Both the position numbers and the translations under genes were made by a program. From Ooceraea biroi (lineage: Eukaryota > Arthropoda > Insecta > Hymenoptera > Formicidae), in contig NC_039508.1 of NCBI RefSeq assembly GCF_003672135.1, positions 12,163,945 to 12,227,944 on the forward strand: a stretch of DNA of 64,000 nt. The letters run 5' to 3'. The notes under the pieces were generated by a model. That model saw only the letters and a program-made list of their open reading frames with translations. It ran no database searches and was not told where the DNA came from. This document shows positions 51,000 to 62,935 of the stretch, piece by piece (the stretch's first letter is position 1; every line of letters begins with the position of its first letter).

Positions 51000-53665
51000 C
51001 AGCTTTAAACTCTCCGCCTTCGTCATTATGCTGCAAATTCGTGATCCACTCCTGATCGAGGAGACATGTGCGCTGCGTGTCCCGACGAGGGAAAATGGAA
51101 GGAGAGAATGACGGTTTTCGTCTTGGCATACAGGATTTCCCTTTTTGAGGGGCGCAGCAGAATCGCGAGGTCGCTCGGCTTTCGAGTTTCAACTTTCGGA
51201 TGCGCGAGTTAGAAGGAGCCGGCGTATTGTGCGCGGCTTCGAGTTGCCGATGCTGGCTGGTACTCGCGTGACGTTATCCCGCTCACGTTGCTATGGATAC
51301 GTTCTCTCGCTTCCGAGAGCGATTTTGATATCGCGTATTCGCGAGGAGTCTGTCACGGAGTCTCGCAAAGTAAGAACTTCACGACGGGAGCGTTTCCCGA
51401 TCGGTTTTACTCGGCAATAACTGCGGGATAAGCGTCCTTTTTCAGTTTCGCATTTCGAGAATGATACTGCTGTACCAATAGCCTATCATAATTTGCCTAT
51501 CCAGTTCTATAAAGTGCATTAGATTATTTGAATTAATATTTCATAAATTATCTATATAAATTTCTCATTCTCCGTTTCCCAAAGCTTCCTTCTCAAAAAA
51601 CACGCACGTGTGATCGTTTAACTTGAAGGAAACGCCGTAAATCGTACATTATCCCGTGCACGTTTTTAGCAATCTCTTCCATCTCCTCTCCCGGTGCACG
51701 ACAATTAATCACCGGCGAGTGAATTGACGATAATATAGCATAAACGTTCGAGATCCGCGGGGGCGTCTGTCGCCCGCGGCGACTTTTCCATCCTCTCCTT
51801 TTCGGGGGCGGACGGCCTCGTCAGCCTCGGAGGGTCGCAAGGCGCACCAAAAGGGAGAATGGGGTCGCGCTTATATTCCGGCATAATATATTATAAGTGG
51901 AGGCACTCACAAGGCCGTCACTACCAAACATTCGCGCCCTCTCGCATCCCGACCACCCTACCTTGCCGCCCCCGTAACCACCCCTTGCGCCCGTCGCGTC
52001 CGCCCCTCTATACACTTCGCTCGCGAGTTATCGATAAGAACCGCGGAGCTCCTTTGTCGGTTGATAGATAGCCTTTCAGAGCGATGCGAGGTCAGATATC
52101 CGACGTGGTACGGGTTCAATTTCATGCCAATAATATCTGCGCGGAGGGAGGCGAGACAGGGCGGTGACGGAGGGGAGAATGAATATTCGCGATATACTCG
52201 GCGAACTGCAGTTTCCTCCTGCGGGATAGCCTCGGCTTGGATGTGCAGCGGAATTACGAGTTAATACGTGTTAACTGGTCAAAATTGCGTTTTCTCTCCT
52301 TTGCATTCTGCATCCTACTCTTTCTCGTGTCCTTTCTTCTTTTTCATTGATTTTAATCCGCAAAAAATGGCCTTAATAATGGCATATATCAGCGGCGAAA
52401 CCGGAACGAGCTGCAATAACCAGTGGGAGTTCAATTTAGCGTTGATGATGCGAAGGTTCGCGAGCGAAAACGCGGTAACCCACATTTCGAGCAGTCACGA
52501 CTGTTAGTTCAGAAGTAATACAACTTGCGAGACGTCCACGGGAGCGTGAAGAACTTATGATAAATTATACCGATATGAGAAGATCACGAGCAATGCGGTT
52601 CTTTAGTTGATAGTTTATCTTTTTCTCATCCTTTTATCACTTTTTATATTTCGTACCAAGCTCACGCTGCAGTCTGATGTAAACGTGACGTTACTTACAC
52701 CCGAGCGAGCGTAGCGGCGGCGCCTGCATTTTGCGCTATTAAACCGTTATCTCTCGCGACTACCTTTCTTTATTTTCCTGCAAAGTTACGTTCTATGGAT
52801 TATCGTGTTCTTGCCCGCGGAATTCTTCATATTTACGCAGCGGCAGACCGTCGCGGCGCGCAACGGTACAGTTTCCCTGTCGAGGGATGCGGCGGAAGAG
52901 CCGAAGCAGACTTTGCCATAAAGAGAAGATTCTTTCATGGAATATACCTGGCTTTTGATGCCCGCCTTCGAAAGGCGATGTATACGAATATTTCATTCAT
53001 TCGCGAACAGAGAAACCGTGTTTATATCTCTCTTTCCACGTAAAGTCTCGCAGACGTTATCGTAATCGAGTTCATATCTGAATCGTGAAAGGAAGCTTAA
53101 GATTGTACCACCGAATATTTCAGGAGCAACCAAAGTATACAGACAAAATCGAAAAAGCCATAGGAATGTGCTTGAGTTAGTGAAAGCCTTCCTCTACATC
53201 AGCTCGCGCTGAATCGACCGCGACGCTCGGCAAAGGCTCTTCCTCTGCATCAGCATGCAGAGTAATTCTGGAATTCGCGTAATTATTAACTCTTTTAATA
53301 TCCATACATATAGTACTGAAACGCATCCGAGAGATGTCACTTGCATCTACATATTTTATATTAAAATTCTGCTTTATTTTAATCAAATTAAATTATATAA
53401 AACAGAGGATTCCAGTAATGTTTTGTTAAATTCGATATTAAAAGGGTTGATTAAAATACAAAGTAACGAGGAATATCAAAAATCTGACTCGGCAAATACT
53501 TTTGCAAAATACCTCGCGAAGCAAATGTCGGTTAGTCCGTGACGAGGAAATCGTTAATTAACGAATCACGTAAGAACGATGAAATTGAGGCAAGCTTTGG
53601 AAAGACGGGTTCCGAATCGCGCGAAAAAATTCCGCTTTCTCTAAGAAATGGGTTTGTGAGGCCAG

Positions 53666-53851
53666 GTGGCGTGGATCAAAGCGGACACCAAGGCGATCCT
53701 AGCGATTCACGAGCACGTGATCACGAACAATGCCCGCCTGTCGGTGACCCACAGTGACTACAACACGTGGACGCTGAACATTCGCGGGGCGCATCGGGAA
53801 GACCGCGGAATTTACATGTGCCAGATCAACACGGACCCCATGAAGAGCCAG
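53666..53851 (+). CDS. Exon 3: second half of Ig domain 1
   Basis: The exon is 186 bases (62 codons, phase 0 at both ends) and encodes residues 54-115. It holds the core Trp56 in VAWIK, the conserved HEHVITNNARLSVTH stretch, and the DRGIYMC motif (D-x-G-x-Y-x-C) ending Ig1 at Cys105. It finishes with INTDPMKSQ, the usual Ig1-Ig2 boundary of DIP proteins. The acceptor (TTTGTGAGGCCAG) has only a modest pyrimidine tract; the donor is CAG|GTAATA. Confidence 0.95.
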
Positions 53852-54195
53852 GTAATATTTCATTTATATCCCGTCAGTGGCAAAAAGATAATTAGTTTCG
53901 CACGATGGAAATTCACGTAAGCTGTTTTTAGAACAGTATTAGCAATTATTTAATACTACATATATTATATGCAAATTACGAGCGAATGCGGAGAATCCTC
54001 GTAACACCGAAAATTACTTCAAGCTCATTAATTTATAATCGCGACCTCAGACTCGGAATTTTCCGCTTTAATTCGGTTGGCGTGTGGTCTTCTTGTTGTA
54101 TGTATATCTCGCAACAGTCCACATTCTCTCCATATTCGCCGTAACATACGTACATGTACACGACGCATTCTAATTTATCTCCCCCGCATTTGCAG
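53852..54195 (+). other. Intron 3 (344 bp)
   Basis: Phase 0, GTAATA to CATTTGCAG, AT-rich, no other feature. Confidence 0.93.
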
Positions 54196-54391
54196 AGCGC
54201 GTTTTTGGAGGTGGTAATACCGCCAGACATCATCTCGGAGGAGACCTCGAACGACCTGATGGTTCCCGAGGGAGGCTCCGCGAAGCTGGTGTGCAAAGCG
54301 CGCGGTTATCCCAAGCCTGAGATCGCGTGGAAGCGGGAAGACGGCGCCGAAATCATTTCGCGAACCACCAACCCTGGCAGCAAGACAAAAC
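54196..54391 (+). CDS. Exon 4: first half of Ig domain 2
   Basis: The exon encodes residues 116-180 plus one base. It starts SAFLEVVIPPDIISEETS, the standard link into Ig2, then has EGGSAKLVCKARGYPKP with Cys148 and IAWKREDG with Trp160. The acceptor is CATTTGCAG and the donor AAAAC|GTAAGG (phase 1). If intron 4 were retained, the frame would run to a stop near 54500 and truncate the protein within Ig2. The intron before it is only 344 bases, much shorter than introns 1, 2 and 5. Confidence 0.95.
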
Positions 54392-54938
54392 GTAAGGACT
54401 CCGAGTTTTATTTCACGCCAGTCGGTCTCTCCTGGGGGCGATACGGCGGCGCTACAATGCCGAACAGCTTTCTTACCAACCACGAAACTGTCGGCAATTA
54501 AAATGGATCCCGCCAGGATAGCTACGTCCGGCCAAAACCAAAAATTTTATCGGCCATTCTTTACTTCAATCGCTCGATACATCTCGAGTCAAAAGTTTCT
54601 AAAGTTTTTGTTGAATCTTGCAAAGAAAAATGGCTTTTCATCAATCTGCCTTAAGAAAAATTTAAAAATCAGAGGAAGTTAAAGTAATAATTGGATTCCG
54701 ATTTTTTAAATTAATTTTAATGTATTTAGCGTTCTATAAGTGCTCTCTAACTCGAAAAACGCTTTATATAATTTAATCTGTGGATCAAGACTAAATTCTA
54801 TAATGACAAATTCCCACATGGACATTTAGGCATCTGTGTGAGTTTAAGCTGCTAAGCTGATCGGATATTAATGTTGTACATCTTGATTACGTATAACGAG
54901 CTAACTTCTGAGACCGTTCCTTGCGATGCATATTGCAG
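54392..54938 (+). other. Intron 4 (547 bp)
   Basis: Phase 1, GTAAGG to TATTGCAG; an alternative acceptor lies 12 bases downstream. AT-rich, with no other feature seen. Confidence 0.88.
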
Positions 54939-55067
54939 AGGCTATTGCAGAGGGTGAAACGCTGACTTTGTCGAAAGTAACGAGGGGCGAGATGGGCGCT
55001 TACCTGTGCATCGCCAGCAACGGAGTACCTCCGTCAGTCAGCAAACGGATGATGCTACACGTGCACT
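54939..55067 (+). CDS. Exon 5: second half of Ig domain 2
   Basis: The exon encodes residues 181-223 plus one base. It contains GETLTLSKVTR, the EMGAYLC motif with Cys204, and ASNGVPPSVSKRMMLHVH, a hallmark of DIP/lachesin Ig2. The donor is CACT|GTAAGT (phase 1). Two acceptors fit the reading frame: TATTGCAG ending at 54938 (chosen) and GCTATTGCAG ending at 54950. They differ by four residues, so the exact start is uncertain by 12 bases. The carried C from exon 4 plus AG makes Gln181 in either case. Confidence 0.92.
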
Positions 55068-55708
55068 GTAAGTACATCTACCATTCTGTCGAATATGTCC
55101 GCCGTACCACGAAGGAAATTTTTCGTAGCAAGTACCCATTTCGATGCTTTCCATCAATTTTTACGGTATATCATATGTTTCCCAAAGTTAGTAGTCGACT
55201 TTATTCATATCATTATCGATTGCTTAAACTGTTGCACTCATATTAAACAATAATGAGCAATTTTTTATTCAATAATTTTTTGTAAAAATATCGAGCTTGC
55301 ATTTCAAGTATCAACAAAAAGAGTATTTTTAACGCCGATTTTTCACCAGACTTGCTAAAAGTTTAAAGCCTCATAAGGCTATCTAACAATAAGTGAGAGA
55401 TAATAAACAGATACCGGAGAAATTTCTTTTGTGAATGCAGTGCGCAATGAATACAAGAGTTTATGAGATAAACATCGTGAACGCTTTGTAATAAATTACA
55501 AAGGATAAAGATTTCATGCTTGACAGATTAAAATATATAAATATATAAATTCGCAACAAGTCACATCTATGGTCCATGGAACGCCAGCGAACTCTCTTTT
55601 AACTGATCTTTTATTAATAACCTCGATTTACGTTCACTCTTTTACAACCGACTCTTTATTTCTTATGGAACATAAAAGCGAATGCAAATATTGTGAACAT
55701 AAAATATT

Positions 55709-55774
55709 AAATATAAAAGAGTTATATTAAATATACATATCAAATATAAAAGAATTATATTAAATATACATACG
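55709..55774. repeat. 33-base tandem duplication in intron 5
   Basis: Two adjacent 33-base units, 55709-55741 and 55742-55774, each begin AAATATAAAAGA and differ at about three positions. The region is AT-rich. Confidence 0.8.
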
Positions 55775-57216
55775 TCGCGACCAAGTTTCATAAGACAAAA
55801 CTAACTCCAGTTCCTTTTCTGGCAAAATACAATAGTCTTCCTTTTCTTTCGTATTTCTTGATTATGAGTAAAATTTCAAAATGGGCTGAGAAGCGTCGCT
55901 GGAGACTCTCGTTGATCTTGATAACTGATCTCGCGTCGATCCGCGAGAGACACTCGTAAGATGTAAGCGAAAGCAGCGTGTCCACGGGGGAATATGTCGC
56001 GATCTGGTTTTTTACTGGTCGTATAGCGTCCGCGATTTCCCGAGCTCCCGGAAACGTTTTCTTGAGCAATCGTCCAGGAGGTGTAAACTCCGCGAACAGC
56101 CGACAGTGGCCTTATCCGCGTCGAGACACACCGCCCGGTGTAAAGCGAGAGGTGTCTCGGAGGGAATACAAGCCGTCGCGGCAACGAGGAAGAAAAGCAC
56201 CCGGTTGTGCGACGAGATAGCCATCGTCGCCTTCTCGTGCATAATTTCACCGTAGCGGAGATAGAAGGGAAACCCGGGGGTTCGCTACTCTCCGTAAAAG
56301 AAAGCCGTGGCGAGGGACGACCGAGGATCGCGGCTAGGGGTGACGTGGGAACGGAGAAAAAAGACCAAAGGTAAAATACTGCTTAAATAACAGCGCGTGA
56401 TGGCGACGACGAGAGACTTCACAGGGTGATGGAGCGACGGAGAAAGGGGCGCACGAGATAATAAAATTACACTCGGGACGCGACGGTACAGCACACTCAT
56501 ACATTCATACCCCCCTTCCGGGGGGTTTAAGGAAGGAAACGGTGCACACAATAAGGCACCGTTCAGATTGCGCGAAGGTGAGGGTGGATGAAAGCGCACG
56601 GTGAAAACACCGCTGCGCTGCTGGAAAGAACGTTGTAAATTTAACTCCCTGTAGACTCCGTTATATGGGATCAGTTTGATTATCTGTCCCACGTGTTATA
56701 GATCTAATTTTTCTCAAGAAAGAAGAACGCGGGACTTCGAGAGATGAAATAAAGATAAATGAACAAATATATCTCAAGAAACTAATAACAAGAAAAACAG
56801 AACCAATGTTTGATACATTTCAATATTTTTATTGAAATAACGATATGACAATAAAATACTGTTGCGATAAGAAATCGATCGAAGCGATCGAAGCGACCAA
56901 CGATCGAGCGCTCCGTTGATCCAAACTGGAAACATTTACGAAAGATGCGATCCTGAAATGAATTTTAGCGCATCGAGGGATTCTACTGCCGTCGTTCCTT
57001 CAAACCCAAAGGCGGGTTAAAAGAGTGCAATACCGAAAGAGAGGCGAACACAGGAAGGTAGTCGTAGCGCCATTGTGGGAGAAGCGTGGTGCGACGATAG
57101 CGAGTTAAGCCGCGGTTACGACCAGCCCGACCATGTCTTAGATCCCCGTGAGGAGAGGTAATTCCTTGCCGGAAATTGAACGTACCTACGTACGTACGTA
57201 TACGTGGGTTCACTCT

Positions 57217-57275
57217 CTGTCTCTCTTTCTCTTCTCCTTCCCCTCTTTTTCTCTTTCTCTTTCTCTCTCTTCCTC
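57217..57275. repeat. Pyrimidine-rich CT tract in intron 5
   Basis: Imperfect CTCTTT and TCTCTC repeats on the + strand. Confidence 0.7.
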
Positions 57276-60200
57276 CCTTGCGCACGCTTCCACGATTTTG
57301 CACCTGTTCTCCGACATCACGATCGCGCGAGATAATGGAGTTTCATTGAAAATACGCTATAGACGATCCCGCGAAATTCGCGCGACCAGTATGGTCTCCT
57401 ATGGTATTGTGGATGACGAGGCGTGGACTTTGCGTTCACACGGGGGATACAGTTTATATAGGGTCACAGAACTACTTGTGGCAGACGGTCGATTGCTTTG
57501 GACGATCGCGTGATGTGAGTTGCCGGAACTATTCCGAAAGCGCGGAAGGACGTCCGGAATCGTCAGCGAGTGCCGTTCACCATGCAATTAAACCGCGAGA
57601 TTACTACTTCCGCAATATGTAACACTGCGTACTTGCAATAATAGTAGATACAATAAAGCTGCACTCGTGATGTTCACGCTCACTCGTCACCGATATGTAC
57701 AGAATGAAAGTTCCGCAGTTTTCCGTAAAGGACTCGGAGAAAGGAAAGACCAAGCCCCGATTTAATCATCGCGGAATGTGACAAACTGAACTTTACTCCG
57801 AAACTTTAAGCGCCGTCCGTTCCGGTTTTAACTTAGTCCCAACGTTTTAAGTTCTCCGTTACATCTCTCGCGACTTTCTCTGCCGCTCGCAACTTTTCCG
57901 CGGAACTTGGAAGCACGCGTAATTACGCGTTAGATAAATATGGTTGTACAGGAAGAGGCGGACGAGGAAGACCACTGAAAAGCGACGCGACACTACAATG
58001 CGGGAAAGATGCCGGAAGACTCCGACTGGAGCCTCGACACGATCTTAACACGGGTTCTTAACAAAGAACCATTACGCGGCGCGAGCCCCATAGAAAAGGA
58101 TCGAGCGTTATCTTATCACCGCAGGTACACCAGGCGGGCACCCTTTGCGCCCGGAGGAGGGGAAATCTTGCCTCTCGCGGATCCGTAGACTTCTCAACCG
58201 CGCAGCCGTCACGCGGGCTAAGTTTTGCGACCAGCCGACCCGGAAACACAATAACGGGTCTCCCTAACGTTTGTAAGTTGACTTTATGTCACGCCGTCAT
58301 TCGCTCTTCCTAAGTAGACCTAATATCGCCACGGTTACTATCTCAGGATTACACGTGCTGGCGTGCGCTTCCGTTATAACGAACAAGACCGTCATTCGTG
58401 CGGATCCTGATAAATTAAGCTCGAGCAATGTCGCTTTCTGCAGCTACCTGTCCGTCTGTCTGTAATTAATTATTTGTTCAAGCAATGAAGCAGTTTGAAA
58501 AAATAAATGCTCAGGACGTTGCATCGACAAAGGCAACGACAAATTAAGAAATATTAATTCAATCTTTTTTTATCAAGCGTCTCTGTTTCTCTTGTCTTGC
58601 GCTCTTTTCTTATAAATTTGACGCTGAGCATCGGAATTTGTCACGAATGAGTACGAATATTACTTTTCGCACGCCGTCCAACTTAATTATTATACGAACC
58701 GATGCAGGAATTATCTATCTAGAGGGCATTTGACGTGCTATCGAGAATTGCGTGCTGCGTAGTGCATTAAATTATTACACCGCATTAAATTGTTACAGCG
58801 CATTAGATCGGGGCACGAGCGTGTTTGCGTATGTGTATGTGTGCGACGAATGCAATTTCGCGCCACAGACCGCATTAAGCGCTTTGAGGCCCGCTCGCTT
58901 CGCTTAATTAGCAGGGGTGGCGGAAGAAATTGGCCGCGCACTTATCTGCAAGCTCGATTCGCGCGGTCGGTTCTCTATTTCAGTCCTTCGCTTCCGATCG
59001 ATCGACGGTCTATTCCGCGGCACGGATATCGCATCCGCGAACTTATTTGATTGATGTTCGGCGAGCTTATTTTGGCGTCGCTATATTTATCAGCGATGGT
59101 GCATCGTGAACTTGCACACATCACTGCTTAGATAAACACGATAGAGTTGCCCCATATCCTCAAAAATCTTTCTCGCTAAAAATGTAAGCCAACGCGCTCG
59201 CTGATGCACGAATCTATTACGTCAGTGAAAATCTGCGAAATCTGTGAAAGTCTGACGCGATAAAGCAAATTTTTCCTCGCCTGATTAATCTCGCTCTAAC
59301 GAAAATCCAATTTGGCGGAAGCGTCAATATTGAGAAATTGCTCATCCGCCAATACTTTGCTGAAGAAAAATTCAATAAAATCGAATACTGTGTCGTAACA
59401 GCGCTGGCTCATAACGCGGAGCGCGATTTAAAGGATATAATGAGTAGCAGACACACCAGCGTTACAGGAAATTGTATTCTGTTGATGGGTGTTTATATAC
59501 GAGCGCCATACGAGCGATTCGTGATTTTGATCGCGACTGGTCGACCGATCTGTTTATCGATAAACTGGCGGCGCGTAAAATGCACAGCGACGATTTTCAT
59601 CCCGCGCTTTAATCGCTTGGTGACGAAATGTCCGACGCCGAAATGTCGCGGTGTATTTGCATTTCGTCGAGTTTGGACCGCGGTCTCGTTCACAATTAAG
59701 AGTAATGTCGAGCGATCTCGCTGTTTGTCATCCGAGCAAACGCGTCGCCTATCGCTCGCGTTATACCGGGCCAAACGTTACACGAAGAATTCCCAGCGTG
59801 GATATTCGTCACGCGTAAAACGCGCGCGTGAAATCAATGCCGCGCGTTTTTCGACGGACCGAAAAGTTCGGCGCGTAAACCCGCCAGAAAATCACGCGAC
59901 GGATTTGCGGGACACGTTCGGCGAATCGAAGCAATTAAAACTCTCTCTCTCTCTCGCTCCCGCGGTCGCGGCCAGAAGGGATTCATAAATCAATTCTCGC
60001 AATACAACGCGCGGGTGTGCTTAGGGGCGAAAACGTGATTCAATTCGGCGCATAATTGTTCGCCCGGAATTGCCGAGAGTCCGCGCATCCGAATTAACGC
60101 GCGCCGAAGTGCCGCGCTGTTGTTGCGTTTTGATAATTCGTCTCGCATTTTCTCGCCCGCCCGCGTTTTATGGTAACCGACGTGCGTCATAATTGCCAAT

Positions 60201-60420
60201 TATTCGCAATCGCCTCGCGATTATATCCGTGTCGCGGTCACACTCGTACGCGGATTTCCGTTTGAAGTAGAGGTGCTCCTGATGCAAAACTGGTTTTTTT
60301 TTCATTCTCCCGCGGAATTCTCAATGTCGAAATTATCAGATTTTTATTCCGGAATGTCGATATACCTGACTTATGGTTATCTCGCCGCCATGAACGCTCT
60401 CCGTGTATTCCCTTTTCTCA

Positions 60421-60459
60421 TATAAAAGTGTCGTCCGATGCTGCTGGGATCTTCAGTGT
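60421..60459 (+). promoter_or_regulatory. Promoter-like TATA box and initiator in intron 5
   Basis: TATAAAAG begins at 60421, and an arthropod-type initiator TTCAGTG has its A at 60455, 34 bases downstream, slightly wider than the usual 30-32. The pair follows a CpG-rich block (about 59550-60250). It may be chance; no coding exon starts downstream before exon 6. Confidence 0.3.
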
Positions 60460-61386
60460 GCACAAGCGCAACGCGAGCGCATATATTTCCCAAGCGGCGC
60501 TCTCGAGATAAAGAGTCGACCAAAGACTCGCCGAGGAAACGGCTAGTTTATCTCGCGCTATCATCTTAATTTTCTGTTACCACGTACGTAATATCGTCAC
60601 CCGGTATTCCGTCCGTCGGTATCGCCTACGTAATCTTTATTACTGGTATTACGCGAAAGTACCATCTTAGAAAACCATCTTAGAAGTTATCTTTTAACGA
60701 CGCCGATACAGAATCGTTAGACGGCGCGCGATGACAAATTTCAGAGCCCACCATGAATATAGATAGACCTTTTATACTCCGTATTTCTATGCAAATGAAT
60801 ATTATTTTGAAGTCATTATGCATTTCTCAAGACGTTGCGCGGCAGAAATTTGTCGTGGTAATTGGATACGCGTCTCTTTCATCACTCCAATTCCACTAGA
60901 ATTCTTTCTTAGGCTAGTATAAAATATACATGCTGTTATATATTTCGCCAATTTTTCATGTATATTATATTACAGTTATCTAAATTAGTCGTTGACTCAA
61001 GATCCCACCCCACAAGATCCAAGGAGTAATTGTGAAAAACTAATTTAAAAAATTAACTAATAATCGGCCCAATGCGTCATGCTGTATCGCAAGGTATAAT
61101 ATATATGATAGGCGCAGAAAAGTGTCTCTTTTGGACGGAGCACAGGAAGAATTCAATGTTCTACAGATTTTCTGGGGGAAGCAGGGGGGAGCAAAATTTC
61201 AGTGGGGTTAAGTAGCCGTTGTAAAACGCACTGTAAGCGCTTTGTGACGACACAACGCTGGCCGAGCTTCGGCCGAAAGAAGAAGTGCTCGGTGCGGTCG
61301 CCTGTTAAAACGTAAGCAGCTCACGAAAAGCTGCTTACGATACTCGAAACGAAAGGCAGTGTGACGCTGCCAGGAGGCTGAGAAAC

Positions 61387-61438
61387 AGAAAGAGAGACAG
61401 AGACAGAGAGGAAGAGAGGAGAGAGAGAGAGAGAGAAT
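61387..61438. repeat. GA microsatellite before exon 6
   Basis: GA and GACA units, including eight uninterrupted GA steps near 61419-61436, about 410 bases upstream of exon 6. Confidence 0.85.
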
Positions 61439-61848
61439 GTTAGAGAAAGAAAGAGATAGCGAGAGAGCGAGCATGGTTTCTGCTCGCTTACCAAATGACA
61501 ATCTGTCAGCGTGTTTCATTAGCGTGAGATGCTCACGCAGCTCGCTAATGACACGTCCGCACAAAGGGACCACAGCGTAACGTCGAAGTAAGGCGATTGA
61601 ATTGCGCAAGTGGTGTAACGCACCGTTGTTTCCCTATCCCGGAATTCGTCGCTTTGAAACGAGTCGGAAAAAGGTCCTTTGTGGCGTTACGTGCGATGAG
61701 AGAGGCATTCAATTAGAGAAATTAGTTCTCGGAGAACCGCGCGCGCGGCCGGCTAACGCGGCTATCTCATCCTAATAGGACGCAATAATAGGCGAGTCTA
61801 GTTGTACCGTAGTGGTTGTAGCGGCTGATCGAATTGTATGAATTACAG

Positions 61849-61968
61849 TTCATCCGATGATCCAAGTACCGAACCAGCTGGTCGGGGCTCCGATCGGCAC
61901 CAACGTCACGTTAGTCTGCCACGTGGAAGCGTCACCCAAGGCCATCAATTACTGGACTCGACAATCGG
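61849..61968 (+). CDS. Exon 6: first half of Ig domain 3
   Basis: The exon is 120 bases in phase 1 at both ends and encodes residues 224-263 plus a split codon. It begins FHPMIQVPNQLVGAP, the conserved Ig3 opening of DIP/lachesin proteins, then gives TLVCHVEASPK with Cys247 and INYW with the core Trp259. N242-V-T is a sequon. The acceptor is GAATTACAG and the donor CGG|GTAATA. A 6.8-kb intron precedes it, and the following intron carries a TTAA-flanked fold-back element. Confidence 0.95.
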
Positions 61969-62935
61969 GTAATAGAACAGAGCATAATCGATGTAATTTT
62001 GTTATTTACAATCAAACGTAGATTATCGTATTAATTGGCTTGAAATTGGTCACAGTTTCTTCGTAATTAAGGGGGGAGCCTGCTTTAGAACGCTGAAAAT
62101 AAGGTATATTTTACGAATTGTTTTTGGAGAAACTATACAGCGGATCATTATAAAACTTTTATGCATTTATTAGTACATGTTTAAAGATAAAAAAATTATT
62201 TTTTGATTTGAATATATCGCTTGTAGAGGTCGTCCTGGAGAAATCTTAGTGCAGCCGCGTCGCCGGCATTGCAAATTGGTGAGCATTCTCCTGCCTCCAA
62301 ATTTCGTCTAAACTGAAAAATTGAAATATGTTCTCGTTATTTATGAATTCCCATCGTCGATGAACCAAAGAGAGAAGAAAAAAGTTGAAAAGTGCCAAAA
62401 TGGTGGAGCTTAGAACACAAAAGTACGATTTTTAGGCAAAGTTTTTGAACTTTTTCATGCAAAAATAATTGTTTAACTTAATGTTTTTATGAATATTAAA
62501 GGTTCATCGACGATGGGAATTCGTAAATAACAAGAAAATATTTCAATTTTTCAGTTTGGATGAAATTTGGAGGCAGGAGAATGCTCACTAATTTACAATA
62601 AGATGCCTCCAGGACGACCTCTACAGGCGATATATTCAAATAAAAAAATAATTTTTTTTATCTTTAAACATGTACTAATAAATGCATCAAAGTTTTATAA
62701 TGATCCGCTGTATAGTTTCTCCAAAAAAATTCGTAAAATTATACCTTATTTTCAACGTTCTAAAGCAGGCTCCCCCCTTAAGTGTCAAAAGCCTACAATT
62801 GAGAAGTATTGTCATCCATCAAAGGGACTATGGCTTGACCAGTATTATTATTTATCGAGGCATGAAATTCTAGCTCAGCCTTTTACGCCTTTTCATCGGA
62901 TTACAATTAAAAATTTGTCAAACGTGATCTTGCAG
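61969..62935 (+). other. Intron 6 (967 bp), mostly a transposon
   Basis: Phase 1, GTAATA to ATCTTGCAG. Without the 707-bp TTAA element and one TTAA copy it would be about 256 bases, similar to intron 3. Confidence 0.92.
62071..62777 (-). mobile_element. 707-bp piggyBac-like fold-back MITE, copy 2, in intron 6
   Basis: This is the same element as at 23432-24150, inserted in reverse orientation as shown by the asymmetric loop. It is flanked by TTAA at 62067-62070 and 62778-62781. The arms are about 62071-62366 and 62501-62777. It makes up most of the 967-base intron between exons 6 and 7 and will be transcribed in the pre-mRNA as a long hairpin. Its right end is 154 bases before the exon 7 acceptor. 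Confidence 0.9.

Larger units (their letters stand above)
45229..53665 (+). other. Intron 2 (8.4 kb)
   Basis: Phase 0, bounded by GTGAGT and GGCCAG. It contains the ACT/AT microsatellites near its start, purine-biased sequence around 49930-50640, a CT repeat at 50973, and a short perfect hairpin CTCTGCAT-CAGC-ATGCAGAG at about 53242-53261. No transposon or nested gene recognised. Confidence 0.85.
55068..61848 (+). other. Intron 5 (6.8 kb)
   Basis: Phase 1. It is AT-rich to about 55850, then mixed, with a CpG-dense block at about 59550-60250, the promoter-like pair at 60421-60455 and a GA repeat at 61387. The 216-codon frame at 59338-59988 has no recognisable domain and I do not call it a gene. 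Confidence 0.85.

Noticed and set aside
53170..53265. Short repeated CTTCCTCTNCATCAGC and an 8-bp hairpin, considered as a microRNA
   Set aside because: The stem is only 8 pairs with a 4-base loop, far too short for a microRNA precursor.
59338..59988. 216-codon plus-strand open frame in intron 5
   Set aside because: No recognisable domain or signal peptide, and the CpG-rich composition avoids stop codons by chance. Ends in a CT repeat giving LSLSLAP. Kept only as a low-probability possibility.
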